This document shows positions 8,975 to 18,055 of a stretch of 64,000 nucleotides of DNA, piece after piece. Where the stretch lies: contig CANMUP010000001.1 in NCBI GenBank assembly GCA_947501105.1, positions 496,001-560,000 on the forward strand, written 5' to 3'. A program made the translations under genes and the position numbers. Every line of letters begins with the position of its first letter. The stretch's first letter is position 1. The notes under the pieces were generated by a model. That model saw nothing but the letters and a program-made list of their open reading frames with translations, searched no databases and was not told where the DNA came from. This DNA comes from an uncultured Flaviramulus sp. Its GTDB lineage: Bacteria > Bacteroidota > Bacteroidia > Flavobacteriales > Flavobacteriaceae.

Positions 8975-9397
8975 TTAATTGGTGTAACTGTTTTTTTCCT
9001 CTGTTTTATCACTAAGATATTGCACGAATTCGAACTGATTTCCATCGGCATCAGCAAAATAGTCTCTAATTCTAAATTGTTCTACTTCTTTTGGGAAATC
9101 TCTCTTATAGCCATTACTAAGAAGATTGTTTGCTATTTCTTCTACATTCTGCACTACAAACCCTAAGTGATTGATTCCTATTTTATCATAGTTCTTGTCA
9201 ACTTTTAAATCACTTAGCTTTGCTTGATTAATAGCAATATAGGTGTCATCATCTCCCAAATGCACCCATTCTCTCATATTGTTACCACCACCTCGTATCT
9301 TAAAGTGAGGAAAGGCAATTTGGAAGAACTTAATGGCTTCCTGTAGGTCGTTTACTGTAATATTGGCGTGTTCTAAATACATACTTTGAGTTCTCAT
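8975..9397 (-). CDS. VOC (glyoxalase/bleomycin resistance) family protein
   Basis: Vicinal-oxygen-chelate fold protein. The N-terminal half starts YLEHANITVNDLQEAIKFF and the second half contains INHLGFVVQNVEEIANNL, ending with the DADGNQFEFVQYLS signature. The His of LEHANI, the His of NHLGF and the Glu of FEFVQ fit the family's metal-binding positions. The start is taken at MRTQSMYLEH (9397); the frame extends to 9439 but adds only a lysine/asparagine-rich tail. The reaction cannot be assigned, since family members include dioxygenases, isomerases and resistance proteins. It lies just downstream of the GAF-LuxR regulator on the same strand, with a perfect dyad between them. Confidence 0.85.
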   Translation of the reverse strand: MRTQSMYLEHANITVNDLQEAIKFFQIAFPHFKIRGGGNNMREWVHLGDDDTYIAINQAKLSDLKVDKNYDKIGINHLGFVVQNVEEIANNLLSNGYKRDFPKEVEQFRIRDYFADADGNQFEFVQYLSDKTEEKNSYTN

Positions 9398-9471
9398 ATT
9401 ATTCTTTTTTAATTTATAACAAATATCAGAATAGTACAAAAGCTATAAAACGGACTTCAGTACAGAAAAAC

Positions 9472-9491
9472 ACCTGTACCATAGTACAGGT
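9472..9491. promoter_or_regulatory. Perfect 8+8 dyad between the LuxR-type regulator and VOC gene
   Basis: ACCTGTAC-cata-GTACAGGT is a perfect inverted repeat with a 4-base spacer. Two further AGTAC cores lie about 20 and 45 bp to the left, toward the VOC gene. It could be an operator for the adjacent LuxR-type regulator. On the minus strand it is followed by GTTTTT, so a weak terminator of the regulator gene is the alternative. Confidence 0.5.
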
Positions 9492-9512
9492 TAGCAATAA
9501 ATTAAAAGTAAT

Positions 9513-10451
9513 TTAGACACTTAGCAGACCTCTCTTTAAACTAATATCTACTGCTTCGGTACGTGTATTCGCATTGAGTTTAGATAGAATGGCAGTAACA
9601 TGGAATTTAACAGTACGCTCGGCTATGAATAATTCTTTACCTATTTGACCGTTGGTTAGGCCTCTCCTTATTAAGGTAAGGACCTCTAATTCTCGTTTTG
9701 TTAAGGGCAAGTTTGGATAGAGAAACTCTTTAGAGTCAGTCCCTGCTTTTTCTTGCTCTTTTGTTTCTTTGCTAAACATCGTTAAATGCTTCTGGAGCTC
9801 CTTTGCTTTATGCAATGCTTCACTTATTTTGTTATCGTTGCTATTTGAATTATCAAGGCAGGACACTATGGCGTCTATTTGTGGGTGAAAAACTCGCTCA
9901 AGTACTTTGTGAAGGGATACGTCAGGTTTAAGATTGTTGTTCCTATTTGAATGTTGTAATCTTGTACGTTGAATTGCTGTCCCAACTAACTCACTAATGG
10001 TATTAAGAATAGCCAATTCCTTTTCGTTCAGTTGTCGCGTTTCTTTACTTAGCAAGTTCATGAGCCCTACCTTTTGCCTATTAACCGTAATGGGAATTAC
10101 AGCATGAAACTTTAAGTCTTTAGTTCCTGTGCTAATATTTTCTAACCTTGAGCAAGTAATCTCACTAATATTCATTGCCTGATCTATATCGTCTGCCAAA
10201 TATTGTTTTATACAATAACACCTACCAGATAAGCGTTCTGGATGATTGCTTAAAGCAGGAGGCAGATTATAGGAAGCTGCTAAGTACACCGATTTATTAT
10301 CTGGTTCGGTAAGCCAAAACCAGCCTGTTTCTAAGTTTAGAATCTCAACAGTCTTCTCTAAAGATTTTCTAAGCGCAGAATGTAGAGAGAACTCCTTATT
10401 TAGATGGCTCGCTATTTCATATAAATGAGAAAAATAATCTTTATCGTTCAT
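9513..10451 (-). CDS. GAF domain plus LuxR-type HTH transcriptional regulator
   Basis: A 312-residue one-component regulator. A GAF sensor domain occupies about residues 15-165, a linker with a short coiled-coil-like segment follows (about 190-235), and a C-terminal LuxR/NarL HTH (about 247-312) carries LTKRELEVLTLI, GLTNGQIGKELFIAERTVKFHVTAIL and KLNANTRTEAV. The GAF domain has the Cys cluster GRCYCI plus a later Cys in ITCSRL, a pattern that could bind a metal or act as a redox switch (inference). No receiver domain or kinase is present. The VOC gene downstream and the dyad in between are the obvious local targets. Confidence 0.88.
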   Translation of the reverse strand: MNDKDYFSHLYEIASHLNKEFSLHSALRKSLEKTVEILNLETGWFWLTEPDNKSVYLAASYNLPPALSNHPERLSGRCYCIKQYLADDIDQAMNISEITCSRLENISTGTKDLKFHAVIPITVNRQKVGLMNLLSKETRQLNEKELAILNTISELVGTAIQRTRLQHSNRNNNLKPDVSLHKVLERVFHPQIDAIVSCLDNSNSNDNKISEALHKAKELQKHLTMFSKETKEQEKAGTDSKEFLYPNLPLTKRELEVLTLIRRGLTNGQIGKELFIAERTVKFHVTAILSKLNANTRTEAVDISLKRGLLSV

Positions 10452-10483
10452 TGTTGAATTCTAAATATAGAGAAAAGAATTTA

Positions 10484-13400
10484 TTATTTCTCAACTACAA
10501 CCCATTTCCCTTTAGTTCTAACCAAATATTCATTATCGTACATCGCTTCAGCTTGAATTCCTGGTAAATAATAAGTTCCTAAATATGATGCATTTAACAT
10601 CACATTAAAAGTTTTAGTACTGTGTTTTCCTTTTTCTGGTAAATCAAAATAGAAGTTTACACGATCATCTCTAATATCTGTAAATCTAGCTTGACTAGTT
10701 GTCGCACTGCCAAAATCTGTAAATCGTGTATTCACAATTTCCCACCCCGATGGAAAAACTTGTGTAAGCGCTATATCGTTTACGCGTTCATTTTTCAAAT
10801 TACTAACACTAACTGTAGCAACAAAATCTTGCCCTTGTTGTAGTTTTGATACATTAATTTTATTTCCCTTTAAATCTTTGTATGTATATGCTACACTTAA
10901 ACCACGTTGCTCGGCAAGCTCTTGACCTAAAGGTAATTTTCCTGAGTTTAAAACGCGAACATAAACCACGTTGTCTTTATGGTTTGTAAAAGACAAACTA
11001 TTTGTACCGTCATTTACTTTTAACTCACGTTGCGCAATGGCACTTTTTGTGTCTATACTTTCAGTTTTTCCATTAATTGTATAATTTACTTTTAATGCTT
11101 TTCCTCCATTAGCATTCACCATTTTTGCCATAGCCAATAAACTGTAAGCTGTGGTTTGTGTACTCATCCAACGATTACTAGATAAATCTTTTGCAATGTA
11201 TTGTGCCAATTCGCGCATGTTTTTGTTTTTTGTAAGCACCATAGTTTCTAAAGCCATGGCACGGTTTCTATCTCTAGAACCGTAGGTGTAATAATTATAA
11301 CGGACAGGTTTAAATTCAATATTAGCAGATTGCGAAATATTATTGCTGGCTTCTTGTTGTCCAGCTAAGGCATAAGCTGCGGCTAATTGCCATTTGGCTT
11401 CGTTTGAAATTTCACTAAACTCTCGTAAACGGTTCATACTTGCCAGATCTGGACTTCCTGCCAATGCCAAAGTGTACAACCTATAGGCTTGGGCCAAATC
11501 AGAATTATAACTTCTATAACTTGGTCGCCAATTGCTTGCCGCTTGTTTTTGATAAGCTATCCAATTGCTTTTAAAAGTTAATGGTAACACATAACCTTTC
11601 TTTTCGGCTTCAATTAAAAAATGCCCAGCATAACTGGTTCCCCAATCATTTGCGTTGTTTTCTCCCATCCAATAACTCATACCTCCGTTTGGTCTTTGAA
11701 AATGCCCTAATCGTTTTATACCGTTTTCTATATTATTTTGAATAGCTTGCTTTTTTTTGTGAGTTAAATCGAAAATATCACCTAAAAATAACTGAGGAAA
11801 GACACTCGATGTGGTTTGCTCTACACAACCATGTGGATACTGAATCAAATATTGTAATCTGCGTGAAAAATCCATTGGAGGTAAGGTTGAAAACTCTAAC
11901 GTAGCCGAATTTGTTCCCTCTACACCAAAGGTTGAAAACTCTAAAGTTTCATTGGTATTCGCCTCTAATGTTTTATCAATAGCTTTTGATGTGATTGGAT
12001 TTGGGTTTATCACATCTAACTCCACTTTGTAAGTTGATTTTTCACCATGTCCTGTAGCAATAACTTCAACGGTATTAATGCCTTTTGCTTTACTAACATC
12101 AAGTTCAAAATACGTCATTTGCTCATCGGGTTTAGCAAAACTCAAAGTCTTTTTAGCGTTGCCCACCACGGTAATCCCATCACTTAATTTTAAGCTAATG
12201 TTTACATTTTTAACTTTGGGTTCCATCGCAAAAACGGTTACTGGAAGTGTTACTTTTTCTCCTGGGCTTAATTTCCGCGGAAGCGTTGCTAAAACCATTA
12301 AAGGTTTTTTTACTTCAACAGATTTATCGGTGCTTCCGTAAGCTTCATTCTTATTATCGCCAGCAATAACCATAGTACGCACAGCGCCAATGTAGTTTGG
12401 TAATTTTATGGTATGCGTTTTTTGTTCGCCAGTATTTAAATTAAAAGGACCTAAATAAGTAACCACAGGCTTAAAACGATTGGCTTTTTTGTTTTTTCCG
12501 CCAGCAGCATTTCCATCACCACCAATGGCAAATACTTGATCTATACTGCCAGAATATGCACCAATAATAGCATCAAAAACATCCCAAGTCTTAACGCCTA
12601 AAGCTTCACGTTTATAAAATTCGTTCCATGCATTAGGTGTTTTAAATCGTGTTAAATCGAGTAAGCCTTCTTCAACCATGGCTATTGTATAGGTCATGGC
12701 TTTGTTGTTTTTTTCTGAAACAGTGACCTTAAATGTTTCTTTAGGACGTAATACATTAGGCATTTTTAGTTGAGGTTCTAATTTTGTATTTGGGTCTTCA
12801 ACCATTAAAGGAATGACACCAAATAACCGAATAGGCAAATCGTTTTCTGAAATGGCGTGCGGTTGTAAAAGCGAAATATTTACAAATACATTTGGCGCCA
12901 TTTCTGGTGTTACAGGAATATTAACCGTGGTTTCACCGGGTTGCGTTTTTACCCATTTAAAATCTAAAACTTCGGTGCCATTTTCAATACTTACTAAAGC
13001 ACGACCTTCGCTACCAGATTGAAACGTTATTTTTGCGGTTTCGCCAACGTTATACTTTTCTTTATCTGCAGAAAACACAAGCATTTTTGCAGCTTCTTTA
13101 TCTCCAGAGGTAGAGTTGCTCCACCAATTTTTATAAAAATAAGCTGTTCTTCCTGTAGCATGACCGCTTACTGGATCGATAATTCTGATAAGATAACGAC
13201 CACGATCATGGTCCGGAATGGTTATGCTTAATGTACTTTTTCCGTTAGCATCCGTATTTATTTTAGAACTTAAATAAGGTCTGTGGTAGCTGCTTGAAAC
13301 ATAGCTTGATAGATTATCGTAAGATGAGTTCCACCACCAACGCCATTCAATTTTATAGACTTTTACTTCAAGGTTATTACGTTTTATAGGTTTTCCGTGG

Positions 13401-16054
13401 GCATCAACAACTACAACATCAAAGGCTTGGTTTTCATCTGTAAAAAATGAACCATAAGCATTTCCTTTTGGAGAACGCAAACCAACAAACGACTCGTAAG
13501 GCGAGTATTGTTTTGTAAATGCATCCATGGAGAAATCGCCACCGTTTTCATAAGCTCTTACTAAAAATTGCGCATTTAACATGCCCGGAGCGTTTTTACC
13601 AACATTTAGTTTATTGTTAATTTTAGCTAAGCCTTCGGCATTAACATTACCTTCAAAAATATTGAATTCTTCAGTTTGAAATTTACGAGTTGGATCGTTA
13701 AAGATGTAGTTCTTATAATTTTTAAAACTTGTATACGATGGTGTAAACTTTGCTTTAATTTCTGCCTTTAGGTTTTTCCCTGGCGCTCCATGAAGCCATT
13801 TCACATCTAATGTCCCTTTTAATGGAGCCTTACTCGTTAGGATGTCATTCTCAAAATCCACTTTAATTTTTAATCGATTTGGTTTAACAGTTTCAATTTT
13901 TAAACCTTTATAAAATGTAGCACCACCAACCGAAACTTTAGCATTATAATTTCCTGTTTTATCCTCTTGAGAGGTTGGAACTGTGAATTTGTAAAAACTA
14001 TTAAGATTATCAGCAGTTACCTTTTTATACACCAATTTCCCATTAGGATTAGTAATTTCCATTTTAACAGGATGCCCTTTTGGAAGCTTATTATGGGTAT
14101 CGTTTAGCATAAAGGTTAAATGCAATGTGTCTCCAGGTCGCCAAACCCCACGTTCCCCATAAATGTATCCTTTAAGTCCGCGTTGTAAACGGTTTCCAGA
14201 AACATCAAATTTACTTAGTGATAGCGAGTTTCCATCATATAGTTTTACATACGTTGTGTTTTGCCCTTTAGAAACAATAGCAAAACTAGCATGCTTTTCA
14301 GAATCTATTGTAATTAAACCTTGCTCGTCAGTGGTTCTGCTCGCTATGTTTTGTTGCTGAAAATTATAAAGTGTAACCTTAGCGCCCGCTTCTGGATTGG
14401 TGTTTAAAATGTTAGTTACTGCAAAATAATATGAGTCGTTTGAACCTCGCTTAGCAATAACACCAAGGTTTGATGCTATTAGATTTTGAGAAACTATTTT
14501 ACGCTGATTATAATAAGCATCATGACATGGGTTTTCTTCTTGACGCCAATTGTAACTGTAGTTTTTATATCGATATATTAAATTATCCCAATAAGCTTCT
14601 TCTTTTAAATCTTCATCTTCTGTAGCTATTTCATTGAAATTATCTTCATAATAGTCTTCTTCGTAATACTCGTCGTATTCATCATTTTCAGTATTAGTAA
14701 TATTTGAATTTGCTTCGCAATCGTATAACGAATAATTTCGGTTATAACTTAATTCTACACGATAAATAGCACCAGTATCAGCTTTAAAGAACTTAGATAA
14801 ATCAATACTGTAAGCCTTCCACTTTCCAGTGTTTTCTGCTGGAGTTTGAAGCTGAATAGTTTGTTTTGCAATACGACGGCCTACTTTTTTTATATCGTAG
14901 GTATTATTGCTATTTAAATTATTGTCTTGTAAAAATTGAAGGATATTGTCTTCAAAAATTTTAATAACTCTAACATCAACAGCACTTAAATTAACAGCTT
15001 CAAAATTGAATTTTAATTCTTCAGAATTGGGTAAAATAGTACCATTGCTAATTAAACGCACTTGAGGTTTTAATTCTTCAAAAGCAATAATCTCAGAAAA
15101 AGTTTTTTTTAGTTTATAGTCGCTTGTGTTTTTAATGCCTTGGAAAACATCAACCTGAATATTGCCAACCAATTTGCTGTCAGGATAAACTTTTAGTACA
15201 TTTCCATCAACTATATACTTCGGGTTTTTAACTTTTTGAATAGTAACTAAGCCGTCAAAATTTTGTTGTTTTTTTAACGGATCTGAAAAATTGATAGATA
15301 GATGTTGCTCTGGAGATTGGATAACATCTACGTTTACAATAGTGAAATTGTTTATTCCAGGAATATTGATTGTATTTTCACCTTTGTTCGATGCTTTTAT
15401 AGTTTTTCCGTTCCATTTTACAAGAATTTTGCTGTCTTCAATTTGTCGATTAATACTATCAATTTTAAATTCGAAAAACTTAGAACTCACATTAGTTTCA
15501 TTAAAAACAATGGATAAATTTTTACTGCCTTGAGAAGCTTCAACTAAAGTCTTAGCATCGCTAATTGATATAATATCGGCAGATTTTACTGCACCTTCAA
15601 GGTATTGCCATTTTTTACTATAAGATTGTAAATGATTTGTAACTACATTAAAGTTTGGAGTGACGGTTTTAAACTGAAACGTGTAATCTTTAAAGCCATT
15701 GGGCATGTTTTCATAAATGTTTCCAAGCTTTACTGTAATGGTATATTCTGTTGCAGGTTCCAAATGTTCATCTGGTGTAAAAAGCAGAGTGTGTTTGTTG
15801 GAAGCAGTCAATTTGCCCTCAACATGCGGCTTTATGCTCACGATTTTATCGGTAATTTCCGTACCCATTTCCCAACCCACAACATCATTAGCTAAATTAA
15901 TTTGAATAGGACTAGCAACTGATGTAATTCCAGATGTTGTGTAACTAATGTAATCTCTAAATTTGAAAAGATTATCGGTTTCTACCACTTTCTTTTTACA
16001 GGATATAACTAGCGTAAGAATCAATACGAAAGTAAAAAGCTTTTTTAATGACAT
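10484..16054 (-). CDS. Bacterial alpha-2-macroglobulin lipoprotein
   Basis: A very large envelope protein (about 1856 residues). The start is set at MSLKKLFTFVL (16054) because it gives a clean lipoprotein signal with lipobox VISC followed by KKK; the frame extends 26 codons further without signal features. MG-type beta domains follow, including a GYIYGERGVWRPGDT segment typical of the family MG2/MG3 region, a bait-like central region, and the thioester motif CVEQ (Cys1410-Gln1413) in YPHGCVEQTTSS. A helical thioester domain and a C-terminal receptor-like domain complete the protein. The family traps proteases that reach the periplasm and partners with PBP1C. An acidic, Tyr/Asn/Glu-rich stretch (around plus-strand 14575-14705) is a low-complexity insertion. 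Its usual partner pbpC is 4.8 kb away. Confidence 0.93.
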   Translation of the reverse strand: MSLKKLFTFVLILTLVISCKKKVVETDNLFKFRDYISYTTSGITSVASPIQINLANDVVGWEMGTEITDKIVSIKPHVEGKLTASNKHTLLFTPDEHLEPATEYTITVKLGNIYENMPNGFKDYTFQFKTVTPNFNVVTNHLQSYSKKWQYLEGAVKSADIISISDAKTLVEASQGSKNLSIVFNETNVSSKFFEFKIDSINRQIEDSKILVKWNGKTIKASNKGENTINIPGINNFTIVNVDVIQSPEQHLSINFSDPLKKQQNFDGLVTIQKVKNPKYIVDGNVLKVYPDSKLVGNIQVDVFQGIKNTSDYKLKKTFSEIIAFEELKPQVRLISNGTILPNSEELKFNFEAVNLSAVDVRVIKIFEDNILQFLQDNNLNSNNTYDIKKVGRRIAKQTIQLQTPAENTGKWKAYSIDLSKFFKADTGAIYRVELSYNRNYSLYDCEANSNITNTENDEYDEYYEEDYYEDNFNEIATEDEDLKEEAYWDNLIYRYKNYSYNWRQEENPCHDAYYNQRKIVSQNLIASNLGVIAKRGSNDSYYFAVTNILNTNPEAGAKVTLYNFQQQNIASRTTDEQGLITIDSEKHASFAIVSKGQNTTYVKLYDGNSLSLSKFDVSGNRLQRGLKGYIYGERGVWRPGDTLHLTFMLNDTHNKLPKGHPVKMEITNPNGKLVYKKVTADNLNSFYKFTVPTSQEDKTGNYNAKVSVGGATFYKGLKIETVKPNRLKIKVDFENDILTSKAPLKGTLDVKWLHGAPGKNLKAEIKAKFTPSYTSFKNYKNYIFNDPTRKFQTEEFNIFEGNVNAEGLAKINNKLNVGKNAPGMLNAQFLVRAYENGGDFSMDAFTKQYSPYESFVGLRSPKGNAYGSFFTDENQAFDVVVVDAHGKPIKRNNLEVKVYKIEWRWWWNSSYDNLSSYVSSSYHRPYLSSKINTDANGKSTLSITIPDHDRGRYLIRIIDPVSGHATGRTAYFYKNWWSNSTSGDKEAAKMLVFSADKEKYNVGETAKITFQSGSEGRALVSIENGTEVLDFKWVKTQPGETTVNIPVTPEMAPNVFVNISLLQPHAISENDLPIRLFGVIPLMVEDPNTKLEPQLKMPNVLRPKETFKVTVSEKNNKAMTYTIAMVEEGLLDLTRFKTPNAWNEFYKREALGVKTWDVFDAIIGAYSGSIDQVFAIGGDGNAAGGKNKKANRFKPVVTYLGPFNLNTGEQKTHTIKLPNYIGAVRTMVIAGDNKNEAYGSTDKSVEVKKPLMVLATLPRKLSPGEKVTLPVTVFAMEPKVKNVNISLKLSDGITVVGNAKKTLSFAKPDEQMTYFELDVSKAKGINTVEVIATGHGEKSTYKVELDVINPNPITSKAIDKTLEANTNETLEFSTFGVEGTNSATLEFSTLPPMDFSRRLQYLIQYPHGCVEQTTSSVFPQLFLGDIFDLTHKKKQAIQNNIENGIKRLGHFQRPNGGMSYWMGENNANDWGTSYAGHFLIEAEKKGYVLPLTFKSNWIAYQKQAASNWRPSYRSYNSDLAQAYRLYTLALAGSPDLASMNRLREFSEISNEAKWQLAAAYALAGQQEASNNISQSANIEFKPVRYNYYTYGSRDRNRAMALETMVLTKNKNMRELAQYIAKDLSSNRWMSTQTTAYSLLAMAKMVNANGGKALKVNYTINGKTESIDTKSAIAQRELKVNDGTNSLSFTNHKDNVVYVRVLNSGKLPLGQELAEQRGLSVAYTYKDLKGNKINVSKLQQGQDFVATVSVSNLKNERVNDIALTQVFPSGWEIVNTRFTDFGSATTSQARFTDIRDDRVNFYFDLPEKGKHSTKTFNVMLNASYLGTYYLPGIQAEAMYDNEYLVRTKGKWVVVEK

Positions 16055-16157
16055 AGGATTGATGGATTTAAATGAAAATGAACTGGTGAAAAGAAAGCGT
16101 ACGATGTTTCTTGTTAAAAGAATTACGTTCAAATTTTGATGTTTAGATTTTTTTAAA

Positions 16158-16190
16158 ACGTTAAATAAGTCTTAACGTTTTAAACGTTCT
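16158..16190. promoter_or_regulatory. Cluster of three AACGTT hexamers upstream of the macroglobulin gene
   Basis: Between the macroglobulin start and the CAP gene, AACGTT occurs three times in about 30 bp, and two copies form the near-perfect palindrome AACGTTT-T-AAACGTT (16174-16188). It sits about 120 bp upstream of the macroglobulin start. It may be an operator; no protein can be named. Confidence 0.3.
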
Positions 16191-16287
16191 TTTTTTAAAA
16201 TTAAATAAAAAACTCGATGAACGTCCTTTTTTAGGAAATAAATACTAGAATTTCTGCACCTATCAATCTATAAATCAAAAACTAGCG

Positions 16288-16295
16288 TATATTCG
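16288..16295 (+). promoter_or_regulatory. Candidate -7 element TATATTCG for the CAP lipoprotein gene
   Basis: GTATATTCG lies 22 bp before the ATG at 16317. The same octamer precedes the genes at 18056 and 22863 in this window and resembles the Bacteroidota -7 consensus TAnnTTTG. No clear -33 TTG was found at the expected distance. Confidence 0.5.
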
Positions 16296-16316
16296 AGTAC
16301 CCCAAATTAAATACTT

Positions 16317-16823
16317 ATGAAAACCTACTATCTTAAGACCTGGTTAATTTTGTCATGTTTTGCAGTATTAACGTGTACTGTTTCATGTTCAAAAGATGAT
16401 TCACTTGAAAACATTGAAAAACTAGAAACACTCTCTATTGAAGAAGAAATATTTCAACTAGTAAATGTTCACAGAGCGAGTATTGGTAAAGAACCACTAG
16501 CCATAAACGATTTAGCAACAGAATTAGCAGAAGAGCATACCCATTATATGATTGCCCAAAAGGATATAAGTCATGATTATTTTGATGAAAGGTCTAATCG
16601 ATTGTTTAAAGAAGAAAAGGCCTCTAGAACAGGAGAAAATGTTGCTTATGGTCAACAATCAGCTAAAGATGTTATGGATGCTTGGATAAATAGCAGTGGA
16701 CATCGAGCAAATATAGAAGGTGATTTTACACATATTGGCATTAGTGTTATAAAAAACAGTTCGGGAAGATATTATTTCACACAGATTTTCCTAAAGAAAA
16801 AGGAGGAGTCAAATAACACCTAA
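16317..16823 (+). CDS. CAP (SCP/PR-1) domain lipoprotein
   Basis: A 168-residue lipoprotein. The signal MKTYYLKTWL ends in lipobox TVSC followed by SKDD, typical of flavobacterial lipoproteins. The CAP domain covers about residues 40-160 and keeps the family pattern: LVNVHRASIGKEPL, an EEHTHYM helix, the GENVAYG motif and SSGHRANI. The conserved His/Glu pairs of the CAP cavity are present. Bacterial CAP proteins are extracytoplasmic and their biochemical role is mostly unknown. The stop overlaps the convergent isoaspartyl peptidase stop by 4 bp. Confidence 0.9.
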   Translation: MKTYYLKTWLILSCFAVLTCTVSCSKDDSLENIEKLETLSIEEEIFQLVNVHRASIGKEPLAINDLATELAEEHTHYMIAQKDISHDYFDERSNRLFKEEKASRTGENVAYGQQSAKDVMDAWINSSGHRANIEGDFTHIGISVIKNSSGRYYFTQIFLKKKEESNNT

Positions 16824-17932
16824 TTCTTATAAATACCAATAGACAATTCGCCTTTATCGTTTATGGTAGCTCTGTACATGCCAGCTGTATTAAATTCGGC
16901 TACCATATTTCCGTTTTTATCAATGGCAACAATACCACCAGTTCCTCCAAGATTGGTTAATTTATTTTGAATGACTTCTTGTGCGGCTTGTTTTAGGCTT
17001 AAATTTTTATATTCCATTAAAGCAGAAATATCATAAGCGACCATTCCGCGAATAAAATATTCGCCCCAACCCGTGCTAGATACTGCACAAGTATTATTAT
17101 TAGCATACGTACCAGCACCAATAATTGGAGAATCGCCTATGCGTCCCCAGCGCTTATTAGTCATTCCACCTGTTGAGGTCCCAGCAGCTAAGTTCCCGTT
17201 TTTGTCTAATGCAGCACAACCTACGGTTCCAAATTTTGAATTTTTAATATCGCTATCATAAAACGAGACTTTAGTGTCATGATCTAGTTCTGTTTGTTCT
17301 TTATCTTTTATCTTTTGAAGTGATTTATAACGTCTTTCAGTATAAAAATAATTTGGCTCAACAATTTGTAAACCTTGTTCTTTTGCAAATGTGTCTGCTC
17401 CTTTTCCAGATAGCATCACATGAGGCGATTTTTCCATAACAGCTTTGGCTAAATCAATAGGGTTTTTAACGGTTGTGGTCCCTGCAGAAGCTCCAGCGTT
17501 TAAAGTTTTTCCGTCCATAATAGAAGCATCATGCTCGTTAGTTTCTTCATGAGTAAAAACAGCACCTTTTCCTGCATTAAATAATGGGGAATCTTCCATA
17601 ACATTTATAGTTTTTGTTACAGCATCTAAACTAGTCCCCCCGTTTTTTAAAATTTCATAACCTACTCGAATGGCTTCTTCTAATTTTTGCTTATAAGCAG
17701 TTTCCATTTCAGGAGACATATTCTTTTTTAAAATAGTGCCAGCACCTCCATGAATAATTATTGAAAAGGCATTGGAAGTCTCTTTATTTAATGGAATTAT
17801 TTGACCGTCTTCTAATTTTATTGTTGGCACATCATCATGTCTCTCTTGAGGATTTGAGTCAAATAACTTATTTTCTTCTTTACAAGCACTAAAAATGAAT
17901 AAAACGGAAAGTAAAAAGATGATTTTTTTCAT
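16820..17932 (-). CDS. Isoaspartyl peptidase / L-asparaginase (Ntn hydrolase), lipoprotein form
   Basis: Plant-type asparaginase family. The precursor should cleave itself before the Thr of GTVGCAALD, and the downstream beta subunit keeps GTSTGGMTNKRWGRIGDSP and the GTGG motif that contacts substrate. The alpha part begins SIIIHGGAG. Such enzymes remove isoaspartyl residues from peptides or hydrolyse asparagine. A lipoprotein signal (MKKIIFLLSV, lipobox FSAC) places the enzyme in the periplasm or at the outer membrane rather than the cytosol, so it likely handles imported or damaged peptides there (inference). It is convergent with the CAP gene, with a 4-bp overlap of stops. Confidence 0.92.
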   Translation of the reverse strand: MKKIIFLLSVLFIFSACKEENKLFDSNPQERHDDVPTIKLEDGQIIPLNKETSNAFSIIIHGGAGTILKKNMSPEMETAYKQKLEEAIRVGYEILKNGGTSLDAVTKTINVMEDSPLFNAGKGAVFTHEETNEHDASIMDGKTLNAGASAGTTTVKNPIDLAKAVMEKSPHVMLSGKGADTFAKEQGLQIVEPNYFYTERRYKSLQKIKDKEQTELDHDTKVSFYDSDIKNSKFGTVGCAALDKNGNLAAGTSTGGMTNKRWGRIGDSPIIGAGTYANNNTCAVSSTGWGEYFIRGMVAYDISALMEYKNLSLKQAAQEVIQNKLTNLGGTGGIVAIDKNGNMVAEFNTAGMYRATINDKGELSIGIYKN

Positions 17933-18011
17933 AATAAATAGAGTCTGTTAAATGGCTTTTAAAGATAGTATTTTTAATATAAAATTGAGAAAGATAAACA
18001 CTATAAATTAG

Positions 18012-18019
18012 TATATTCG
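18012..18019 (+). promoter_or_regulatory. Candidate -7 element TATATTCG for the ALDH gene
   Basis: GTATATTCGC lies 37 bp before the ATG of the dehydrogenase gene. A TTG trinucleotide at 17985-17987 could act as the -33 element, though the spacing of 24 bp is on the long side. Confidence 0.5.
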
Positions 18020-18055
18020 CAACAAAATTTAATAATAATATTAAAACGAAAATAT

